A DNA stretch of 63,013 bases from the NCBI GenBank assembly GCA_002688965.1, contig NZEE01000056.1, positions 1,835-64,847 on the forward strand, written 5' to 3'. A program made the position numbers and the translations under genes. The notes below the pieces were generated by a model. It had not been told where the DNA came from. It did not search any database and was given only the letters and a program-made list of their open reading frames with translations. This document shows positions 51,026-58,070 of the stretch, piece after piece (the first letter of the stretch is position 1; each line of letters opens with the position of its first letter). Source of the stretch: an archaeon (GTDB lineage: Archaea; Aenigmatarchaeota; Aenigmatarchaeia; GW2011-AR5; GCA-2688965).

Positions 51026-51562
51026 ATGAGTGATAAAAAAAGACCTTCAAAGGATCAATATTACCTAGACATTGCTAAAGAAGTATCATATCGTGCAACA
51101 TGTCTTCGTAGAAGATATGGGGCAATCATTGTTAAGGACGATCAAATAATAAGTACTGGTTATGTTGGTGCTCCAAGAGGTTCACCAAACTGTATTGACA
51201 TAGGAACTTGTCATAGACAGAAATTAAATGTTCCTAAAGGTCAGCGATATGAGTTATGTAGAAGTGTTCATGCAGAAATGAATGCAATAATTAATGCAGC
51301 TCGTGCTGGAGTGTCATTATTAGGCGGAACCCTATACCTTTATGGTGAAGATATTGAGAACAATTGTAAGCTTGTTGAAGCAGGTCCATGCGTTTTATGT
51401 AAGAGAGCTATAATTAATGCAGGTATAGAAAGAGTAGTGTTACAAATGCCAGGTCATATCAAGGAAATTAGTATTGATGACTGGATAAATGATGTTGATG
51501 CTGAAGTAACTTCAGATGTGAGCGATAAAGGTGATGAAAATGCCAAAGAAAAAGCTGAGTGA
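51026..51562 (+). CDS. dCMP/deoxycytidylate deaminase family protein
   Basis: 178 residues. Zinc site: VHAEMNAIINAA (HAE) and GPCVLCKRAIINAGI (PCxxC). SYRATCLRRRYGAIIVKDDQIISTGYVGAPRGSPNC is the dCMP-deaminase N-terminal region with an extra Cys/His. It yields dUMP, the substrate of ThyX encoded 4 kb away. The last ~30 residues are charged and overlap the next gene by 23 nt. Confidence 0.9.
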   Translation: MSDKKRPSKDQYYLDIAKEVSYRATCLRRRYGAIIVKDDQIISTGYVGAPRGSPNCIDIGTCHRQKLNVPKGQRYELCRSVHAEMNAIINAARAGVSLLGGTLYLYGEDIENNCKLVEAGPCVLCKRAIINAGIERVVLQMPGHIKEISIDDWINDVDAEVTSDVSDKGDENAKEKAE

Positions 51563-52229
51563 CATAGTTTTGCACAGAATAAGCCCGCCAGACTTCCAAG
51601 ATGAGGTAACTGTTGAAGATTTAGCAAAGGTTTTAGTGCGTCGTATAGGTCTTCAGCGCAAAAAGTCACGCGCAGACCATGCAAAACTGCTTCTAGAGCT
51701 TATGAAATTCAAAAAAGAGAAAACACCTATCACAATTGAGAAGATTTCTGACATCTTAGGCGTTTCTATATCACAAACTTACGAAGAAATTCGTAAATGG
51801 CGCTCATTAGGCATAATAGAGTTCACAAAAACTGATATGGGCTTTGATACAATCAAAGGATACATGCTTTCAGGCCCTACAGTAAATAGGCTTCTAGACC
51901 ACGTAGAAAGCAGTTTAAAGGGCTTTTTACGTGAGACACGTAGAATAGCAAAAGATTTTGATGATAATTTCATGCTTAGCTTTGCAAGAGACGAGAAAGA
52001 GAACATACATGAGCTAAATGAAGAGCTAAAACAAGCCCAAAAAGAGATAGTAGACGGCGAAAACAAGGAAGAAGAGCTAGAAGATGAAGAATCTTCTGAT
52101 GTGAGCGATACAGACGACCTAGAACAAGAGGAAAATGATGATTTAGACGAAGATCAAGAAGAAGAACCCGAAGAAAACAAGGAAAAGAAGCCTAAAAAGA
52201 GCCTTTTTGAAGAATTCGGCAAATCTTAA
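51540..52229 (+). CDS. wHTH protein with long acidic C-terminal tail
   Basis: 229 residues from the ATG at 51540, set by AAGGTGATGAAA. Helices VTVEDLAKVLVRRIGLQRKKSRADHAKLLLELMKFKKEKTPITIEKISDILGVSISQTYEEIRKWRSLGIIEFTKT form a winged helix at ~25-100. A coiled helix (RLLDHVESSLKGFLRETRRIAKDFDDN) follows, then ~60 residues of mostly Glu/Asp. The acidic tail suggests a partner-binding DNA regulator or segregation-type protein. Overlap with the deaminase gene implies coupled translation. Family not identified. Confidence 0.7.
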   Translation: MPKKKLSDIVLHRISPPDFQDEVTVEDLAKVLVRRIGLQRKKSRADHAKLLLELMKFKKEKTPITIEKISDILGVSISQTYEEIRKWRSLGIIEFTKTDMGFDTIKGYMLSGPTVNRLLDHVESSLKGFLRETRRIAKDFDDNFMLSFARDEKENIHELNEELKQAQKEIVDGENKEEELEDEESSDVSDTDDLEQEENDDLDEDQEEEPEENKEKKPKKSLFEEFGKS

Positions 52230-52512
52230 TTATTCTGTTTTTTATGTGAGACTTTACCCCTACATATGGAAGCAAACATTTTTCTTTATTATTGTATAAA
52301 ATATATAACGAATAACATATATACTAAAAGTAATAAGATAGTATATACTAAACGAAACATATAATAAAACAGACAAATAGTAAAGTATATAACATAAAAT
52401 ATATTTCCAACAATATTTTGACAGGAAGTCCCGGTCGTTTGTGAGAGTTAAACTGGATACCTATATTATAAGAACATAGATAAGCTTTCTATATAACACA
52501 CATTGAATGAAC

Positions 52513-54420
52513 TTAAACCGCTTCTACAATCTTTGCAAAAGAATCAGGATCTAACGCAGCGCCACCTACTAAACCACCATCAACATCTATCTGTGCTGTA
52601 AGCTCAGCAGCATTCTCAGGTTTCATACTACCGCCATATAGGATACGTACGCCACTAGCAATCTCAGCTCCGTATTTGTCTTTGATAAGAGAACGTATGT
52701 ACGCGTGCACGCGTTGAGCTTGCTCAGGTGTAGCTGTTTGACCAGTACCAATAGCCCATATAGGTTCATAAGCAATTATCAATTTCTTCATATCATCTGC
52801 TGTTATATCAACAAGACATCGTTCAATTTGATTTTCTATTACATCTTTTGTTTTATCATCCTCTCTTTGTGTGAGAGTTTCACCAACACACACAACAGGA
52901 GTTAAATCATTCTTAAGAGCAGCTTTAATTTTTTGATTAACTGTTTTATTTAGTTCATTAAAATATTGTCTTCGTTCAGAATGGCCAAGTATAACATGAG
53001 TACATCCAATATCTTTCAACATTTGCCCAGATATTTCTCCAGTAAATGCTCCAGAATCTTCCCAATGCATATTTTCAGCACCAACCATTACAGAAGAATC
53101 CTTAAACATTTCTATCAAACTATGTAAGCATGTGTAAGGCCCACAAACAAGAACATCAGCATTACTATTTAGATTCTTAATATTTTTATTGAACTTATCT
53201 GCAAACTTAATAGATTCATCAATAGTCTTATTCATCTTCCAATTTCCCGCAATCATTATTCTTCTCTTAGCAGAGGTTTCATCTGTTTCAAATACACCTT
53301 CTAATGCAGCAATGCCAGGTAGATTTTTACCAGATATAAATTCCATGCTTGCCCCTCCGCCTGTACTTACATGAGTATAAACATCAACAAGTCCCATTTT
53401 TTTAATTGCAGCTAAAGTTTCTCCACCACCAATTACAGTAGTAGCTGTGCTATCTGATATCATTTTAGCAATAAACTCTGTACCTTTTGCAAAATTAGTA
53501 TCTTCAGAAATACCTAAAGGACCATTCCAAAATATTAATTTAGCATCTTTCAATATTTCTTTAAAATTTTCAAGAGTTTCAGGTCCTATATCACACCCAG
53601 CTTTTTCATCATTATAAACAGAATCAACCGGTAAAATAATTTTTGTGTTACTAGCTTCAGCTTTTTCTAATATATTTTTAGCAATTCCCAATGACTCATT
53701 ATCAACAATAGAATTCTGAACATCTTCTTCTTTAGCTTTCAAAAAAGTATAAGCCATTGCGCCACCAATTAAAATATAATCTGCAACACCAATTAAATTT
53801 TCAATCACAGGAATCTTATCAGTTATTTTTTTACCACCAAGAATTACAACAAACGGATGTTCTTTTGATTTTACTAATTTATTCATATATTCAATTTCTT
53901 TTTCTAAAAGTATTCCAGCATAAGAAGGAATATGTTTCATTATTTGATGAACACTTGCTTGTTTCCTATGTGAAACTGAGAAAGCATCATTAACATATAA
54001 TTCTCCAAACGTAGCAAGAGATTTTGCAAAAGTATTATTATTTTCTATTTCAAACTTATCAAACCTAACATTTTCTAAAACTAATATATCAGCATTGTCC
54101 ATTAATTTTATTTTTTCTTCAGCTTCTGATAAATTAGAAAACATTACATTTTTGTCAAGTAATTCAGAAAGTTTTTCACTTATGATTTTATTTGATAATT
54201 TAACTTTATCATTTTCATTTTCAGGGCGACCAATATGATTTAGTAAAATTACTTTTGCGCCATTATCAGTACAATGATTTATAGAATCAAGAGCAGCTTT
54301 TACACGTGTGTCATCAATAATTTTTCCATTTTCAATTGGAACATCCATCCCAACACGTATAATGATACACTTACCATCCAAATCTTCTTTATTCAAATCT
54401 TTAAGCAGTTTCATAACCAC
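52513..54420 (-). CDS. pgk-tpi: Phosphoglycerate kinase - triosephosphate isomerase fusion
   Basis: About 635 residues. Residues ~1-385 are a bacterial-type PGK: HIGRP, LENVRFDKFE, NDAFSVSHRKQASV, ILGGKKITDKIPVI, FWNGPLGISED, STGGGASMEFISGKNLPGIAAL. The first substrate loop reads RVGMDVP instead of RVDFNVP. Residues ~390-635 are a bacterial-type TIM: MIAGNWKMN (Lys), ILGHSERRQYF (His), IAYEPIWAIGTGQTATPEQ (Glu), ILYGGSMKPENA. PGK-TIM fusions are known from Thermotoga. Archaeal PGK and short archaeal TIM are different, so acquisition from bacteria is likely. Adjacent to class I gap. Confidence 0.95.
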   Translation of the reverse strand: MVMKLLKDLNKEDLDGKCIIIRVGMDVPIENGKIIDDTRVKAALDSINHCTDNGAKVILLNHIGRPENENDKVKLSNKIISEKLSELLDKNVMFSNLSEAEEKIKLMDNADILVLENVRFDKFEIENNNTFAKSLATFGELYVNDAFSVSHRKQASVHQIMKHIPSYAGILLEKEIEYMNKLVKSKEHPFVVILGGKKITDKIPVIENLIGVADYILIGGAMAYTFLKAKEEDVQNSIVDNESLGIAKNILEKAEASNTKIILPVDSVYNDEKAGCDIGPETLENFKEILKDAKLIFWNGPLGISEDTNFAKGTEFIAKMISDSTATTVIGGGETLAAIKKMGLVDVYTHVSTGGGASMEFISGKNLPGIAALEGVFETDETSAKRRIMIAGNWKMNKTIDESIKFADKFNKNIKNLNSNADVLVCGPYTCLHSLIEMFKDSSVMVGAENMHWEDSGAFTGEISGQMLKDIGCTHVILGHSERRQYFNELNKTVNQKIKAALKNDLTPVVCVGETLTQREDDKTKDVIENQIERCLVDITADDMKKLIIAYEPIWAIGTGQTATPEQAQRVHAYIRSLIKDKYGAEIASGVRILYGGSMKPENAAELTAQIDVDGGLVGGAALDPDSFAKIVEAV

Positions 54421-54432
54421 ACCAGAAAATAA

Positions 54433-55458
54433 TTACATCCCTTTCTCAGCAAGCAAATTTATTAAATCTAAAACACGGTTTGAATATCCCCATTCATTAT
54501 CATACCAGCTTATAATTTTTACTAATTTTCCATCAATAACATTTGTAGACATTGAGTCAACTATAGATGAATATGGATTTCCATTATAATCTTTTGATAC
54601 TAATGGCTCATCACTAATATCTAAAACACCTTTCATTGAACCTTCAGCAGCTTCTTTCAATTTTTGATTAACATCTTCTACTGTTGTGTCATTCTCAAGT
54701 TCGCAAACTAAATCAACTAAAGAAACATTTGGAGTTGGTACTCTCAAAGCCATTCCATCCATTTTACCATCTAAGGCAGGAACAACTTTTCCTAATGCTT
54801 TAGCAGCACCTGTAGTTGTAGGAATAATATTTTCAGCACCTGCTCTAGCTCTTCGTAAATCTTTGTGAGCAAGGTCGTGTATTTTCTGATCACTTGTGTA
54901 AGAATGAACAGTAGTCATTAATCCATGCTTTATTCCATAATTATCTAACAAAACTTTAGCTATTGGAGCTAAACAATTAGTTGTGCAAGAAGCATTTGAA
55001 ATAACATCATGTTTTTCAGAATCATATGTATCGTCATTAACACCTAACACTAATGTAGCATCTACATCATCAGAAGGAGCAGAAACAATTACTTTCTTTG
55101 CACCAGCTGTAATATGTTTAGCTGCATCATCACGTGCTCTAAAAATTCCAGTTGATTCAACAACCACATCTACGTTTTCAGCACCCCATGGAATTTCTTC
55201 AGGATTAGATTTGTCAAAAACTTTTACTTCTTTTCCATCAATTATAAGCATTTTATTTCCTTCTTCTTCACAAACAGTAATATTTTTATCCAGAGTTCCC
55301 ATCACAGTATCGTATTTCAATAAATGAGCTAATGTGCTGACAGGCATTGGTAAATCGTTTACAGCAACAATTTCTATGTCTTTAGGATTTTGAAGCCAAG
55401 ATCTAAGAATGTTTCTACCAATTCTTCCAAACCCGTTTATTCCAACCTTCGTAGTCAT
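54433..55458 (-). CDS. gap: Glyceraldehyde-3-phosphate dehydrogenase, class I (bacterial type)
   Basis: 341 residues. NGFGRIGRNILRSW; catalytic SNASCTTNCLAP; TVHSYTSDQKIHD with the active-site His; GAAKALGKVVPALDGKMDGMALRVPTPNVSLVDL; SWYDNEWGYSNRVLDL. This is the bacterial/eukaryotic class I enzyme, not the short archaeal class II GAPDH. Asp in AVNDL near residue 35 is typical of NAD use. It is 12 nt upstream of pgk-tpi, so three successive glycolytic steps are carried by two genes. Confidence 0.96.
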   Translation of the reverse strand: MTTKVGINGFGRIGRNILRSWLQNPKDIEIVAVNDLPMPVSTLAHLLKYDTVMGTLDKNITVCEEEGNKMLIIDGKEVKVFDKSNPEEIPWGAENVDVVVESTGIFRARDDAAKHITAGAKKVIVSAPSDDVDATLVLGVNDDTYDSEKHDVISNASCTTNCLAPIAKVLLDNYGIKHGLMTTVHSYTSDQKIHDLAHKDLRRARAGAENIIPTTTGAAKALGKVVPALDGKMDGMALRVPTPNVSLVDLVCELENDTTVEDVNQKLKEAAEGSMKGVLDISDEPLVSKDYNGNPYSSIVDSMSTNVIDGKLVKIISWYDNEWGYSNRVLDLINLLAEKGM

Positions 55459-55517
55459 ACCAAAACATATAGCAGAAAAAGTTTTATATTAATAAGCTAG
55501 CGGTAAAAGGTACAATA

Positions 55518-56147
55518 ATGGCGCATATAGGCTCAGATGAGGCAGGAAAGGGAGATTATTTCGGATATTTAGTTGTAGTAGCAGTTCGTGTAGACGAAGA
55601 ATGTACTCAAAAATTAGAAAAACTGAATGTTCGTGATAGCAAGCGCATTGCAGATAATGTTGTGATAGCCTTATCTGAAAAAATAAAGAAAATATGCAAA
55701 CACGATATTGTAAGGATATCTCCAACAAAGTACAATAAGATGTATAAAAAAACACCGAATCTAAATAAGATACTTGCATGGGCCCATGCCCGAGCAATTG
55801 AAAATGTTCTTTCAAAAGCTAAAGCAGATTACGCAATAATTGATAAATTTGGGTCAAAACATTACATAGAAGATGCATTAATGTCAAAATCAAAGGAAAT
55901 ACGTATTATTCAGAAACCACGTGCAGAAAGAGATATGGCAGTAGCAGCTGCATCTATACTTGCAAGAGCAACTTTTCTATTAACTCTCCAAGGATTAGGA
56001 AAAAAATACAATATAACATTACCAAAAGGCGCAACCCACGTAAAACCCGCAGCTGAAAAACTTGTAAAATTAAAAGGAGAGAAAATACTCGACAAACTAG
56101 TCAAAAAACATTTCAAAATAACTAAACAACTGAGAATTATTTCTTAG
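55518..56147 (+). CDS. rnhC: Ribonuclease HIII-like protein
   Basis: 209 residues. IGSDEAGKGDYFGYLVVVAV is the HIII form (GSDExGxGDYFGP), different from the GIDEAGRGPVIG of archaeal RNase HII. Further acidic residues: NVRDSKRI, YAIIDKFG, KPRAERDMAVAAASILAR. The N-terminal TBP-like substrate domain of bacterial HIII (~80-100 residues) is absent. It should cut RNA in RNA-DNA hybrids. It converges on the 141-aa gene with an 11-nt overlap. Confidence 0.87.
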   Translation: MAHIGSDEAGKGDYFGYLVVVAVRVDEECTQKLEKLNVRDSKRIADNVVIALSEKIKKICKHDIVRISPTKYNKMYKKTPNLNKILAWAHARAIENVLSKAKADYAIIDKFGSKHYIEDALMSKSKEIRIIQKPRAERDMAVAAASILARATFLLTLQGLGKKYNITLPKGATHVKPAAEKLVKLKGEKILDKLVKKHFKITKQLRIIS

Positions 56148-56562
56148 GACTTTCTTCAGGACCAGTTTGTACCATAGGGAATCTTATTGGCGGAGGTAGT
56201 CTTAAATCACCGCTAATAACAACTGCTTTTGTAAGAGATTGTCTGAATACAGCATTCATGATTTCCACAGCAATATTTCCATCAAGTTCTTTTTTATCTT
56301 TCCACATTGACACAATTTTATCAATATTATTATTATTGAAAAGAATTTTTCCTTTAAGTAAAATTTCTCCTACATTAGGATCATATTTAACAACAAATTC
56401 AAAATCCATTTCAAGTACACTTTTCAGTGAGCCCATGTTTATATCCTTTTTGATAAGATTAGTTATTTTAGGAGCAGAACTTACACTAATTTCAGCTTTT
56501 TCCAATTTCGCATCATTTACTTTTGCGTTAATTTCTGTAAAATTTATCCCAACAACAGGCAT
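56137..56562 (-). CDS. Conserved hypothetical protein with LPPPI ending (141 aa)
   Basis: Soluble beta-rich protein: VVGINFTEINAKVND start, long alternating strands (SVLEMDFEFVVKYDPNVGEILLKGKILF), a helix (NIAVEIMNAVFRQSLTKAVVISGDL), and LPPPIRFPMV near the end. I know similar uncharacterised proteins in uncultured archaea. The build is somewhat SecB-like but I cannot support a chaperone role. GGTGATAAA precedes the ATG. Confidence 0.65.
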   Translation of the reverse strand: MPVVGINFTEINAKVNDAKLEKAEISVSSAPKITNLIKKDINMGSLKSVLEMDFEFVVKYDPNVGEILLKGKILFNNNNIDKIVSMWKDKKELDGNIAVEIMNAVFRQSLTKAVVISGDLRLPPPIRFPMVQTGPEESPKK

Positions 56563-56708
56563 TTTATCACCATATTTTATTAATTTTATTCTTTATGTTT
56601 AAATCAAAAACATTTAAGTTTATTTTGATATTATCTATACACTATAAGAAATACTTTTAAACCTTTAACATCGTACCAGAATCATTGAAAATAACAGGTG
56701 ATATTTAA

Positions 56709-56969
56709 ATGGATTTAACTTCAGGGGAATCAAAAATACTCAATATAATCAGTATAGCGAATTTAGCTAAAAAAACAGACATAGAGAGACACCTTCTAAG
56801 CGACAATACAGAGAATGTCAATGTAGATGAAATGATTTCCACAGCAATAGAAGGTCTTATGAGAAAGAGCCTTATTACCAAAATACACCCAATAGGAGTA
56901 GCATGCTATATAATAACCCGTCAGGGAAATAGTACTCTTATGGATTTGGGCGACAAAACTACTGAATAG
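56709..56969 (+). CDS. Small wHTH-like protein (86 aa)
   Basis: 86 residues. ESKILNIISIANLAKKTDIERHLLSDN...MISTAIEGLMRKSLITKIHPIGVACYIITRQGNSTLMDL reads as one winged helix with a beta wing. ACAGGTGATATTT precedes the ATG. It lies just upstream of tRNA-Gln. The targets are unknown. Confidence 0.7.
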   Translation: MDLTSGESKILNIISIANLAKKTDIERHLLSDNTENVNVDEMISTAIEGLMRKSLITKIHPIGVACYIITRQGNSTLMDLGDKTTE

Positions 56970-57008
56970 CTTGTTTTAAAATATTATTCTTAGAATATCT
57001 TGTATTAT

Positions 57009-57081
57009 AGCCCCATAGTCTAGTGGTCAAGGATGCGAGGTTCTGGTCCTCGTGACCCAGGTTCGAATCCTGGTGGGGCTA
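57009..57081 (+). tRNA. tRNA-Gln (CUG anticodon)
   Basis: AGCCCCA (57009-57015) pairs fully with TGGGGCT (57074-57080). Anticodon stem CGAGG/CCTCG encloses TTCTGGT, anticodon CTG. T-stem CCAGG/CCTGG encloses TTCGAAT. Discriminator base A at 57081; CCA is not encoded. No intron. Confidence 0.95.
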
Positions 57082-57118
57082 TTTATATTTCTTTAAACAA
57101 TCCATTGTTAGTGATAAA

Positions 57119-57463
57119 ATGCTTCCAAAAATCCAAAAAGTAGAATTCGGAAAAATAACAATTGATGGAGAAGAACACAAAGAAAACGATATTGTATTGT
57201 TTTGGGACGGTGTTGAGAAAAAAGACAAATCACATCACATAGAATTAGAACATTTCCAAGATTTACTATTAAAAGATCCAGATACAGTGATATTTGGAAC
57301 AGGATTTAACGATGCAGTAAAAATTGACTCAAGAATACTACATGAAGCGCAAAAAGAAGGGACAGAAGTTGTAATAAAGAAAACCCCAAAAGCCCTAGAT
57401 ATGTTCAAAGAGCTATCTCACCAGGGTAAAAAAGTTATCGCAATAATACATATAACATGTTAA
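57119..57463 (+). CDS. Mth938/NDUFAF3-like domain protein
   Basis: 114 residues. VEFGKITIDGEEHKENDIVLFWDG, TVIFGTGFNDAVKIDSRI and EVVIKKTPKALDMFKELSHQGKKVIAIIHITC match the MTH938 (DUF498) fold, a small alpha/beta protein related to mitochondrial NDUFAF3. The function in archaea is unknown. A putative membrane-protein gene starts 13 nt downstream. Confidence 0.88.
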   Translation: MLPKIQKVEFGKITIDGEEHKENDIVLFWDGVEKKDKSHHIELEHFQDLLLKDPDTVIFGTGFNDAVKIDSRILHEAQKEGTEVVIKKTPKALDMFKELSHQGKKVIAIIHITC

Positions 57464-57476
57464 GGAAGTTTAGATT

Positions 57477-57968
57477 ATGAACAGACAAACAAAAAAACAA
57501 GCAATGGCATTATTTGTCGTTGTGATATTTTTCGGTTCAGTAGTAGCCTTTGCAGTAATGCAAGCACTTGGTGGTGCTCCAGCTCAGACTCCAGAACAAC
57601 CTCCTCCAAAAACCATACCAGATCAAAGAATATTTACCGAATATGAACCTCTAACGGAAAATTTATTCATTGAAAGAGGTTATACAATAGCGGTTCTAGA
57701 TTATGATGGCACATGCTGTCAAGACACAATAGATTACATTGAAGCTATGTCGTCTGATACAAGTGGCCAAATTGCGGTTTTTAAATTAGCTGATGAAACT
57801 GTCAATCAAACAGCTTTGAAAATAAAAAGCCTTATAGGTACATCAAGACTAAAAGGAGAAAACGTGACTGCAGATAACATATTTGATTCATTATGCACAA
57901 TAATGATGGATATTCCATTAGAATGTGGATTAAGGTTTATAGATAACGAAGTAAATGAATCAGCTTAA
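57477..57968 (+). CDS. Membrane-anchored extracytoplasmic protein, unknown
   Basis: 163 residues. One N-terminal helix (FVVVIFFGSVVAFAVMQAL, ~13-31) after a basic start, then a Pro-rich linker (PAQTPEQPPPKTIPD) and an external domain (TIAVLDYDGTCCQDTIDYIEAMSSDTSGQIAVFKL). The strand-CC-helix arrangement is reminiscent of a thioredoxin fold but lacks CxxC. Two more cysteines are near the end. The 3' end overlaps the AlaRS tail peptide gene on the other strand by 9 nt. Confidence 0.6.
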   Translation: MNRQTKKQAMALFVVVIFFGSVVAFAVMQALGGAPAQTPEQPPPKTIPDQRIFTEYEPLTENLFIERGYTIAVLDYDGTCCQDTIDYIEAMSSDTSGQIAVFKLADETVNQTALKIKSLIGTSRLKGENVTADNIFDSLCTIMMDIPLECGLRFIDNEVNESA

Positions 57969-58070
57969 TTCTTCTATTTCTTTTTGAAATCTGCGTAAAG
58001 TTTTAGGAACATCTTCAACAGTAACTGAAAGTATCTCTGACATTTCTTTCAAAATTTTAGTCCTATTCAT
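57960..58070 (-). CDS. 36-aa peptide coupled to alaS (AlaRS tail-like)
   Basis: The ATG at 58070 overlaps the alaS TGA (ATGA), followed by 36 codons and TGA. The product starts MNRTKILKEMSEILSVTVED and ends with a charged helix. A similar phrase, ILxVxxExVxKxxxxFxxE, occurs inside AlaRS itself (SKSILQCKEEELVKYTKELFVEWKK) before its C-terminal domain. It may be a detached helix of AlaRS or of an AlaX-type editor. Too short for firm assignment. Confidence 0.5.
   Translation of the reverse strand: MNRTKILKEMSEILSVTVEDVPKTLRRFQKEIEELS

Noticed and set aside
52230..52512. Very AT-rich gap with repeated ATATA words as a possible origin
   Set aside because: Lies between convergent genes, no ORB-like or TTCAC sites; simple sequence composition is enough to explain it.
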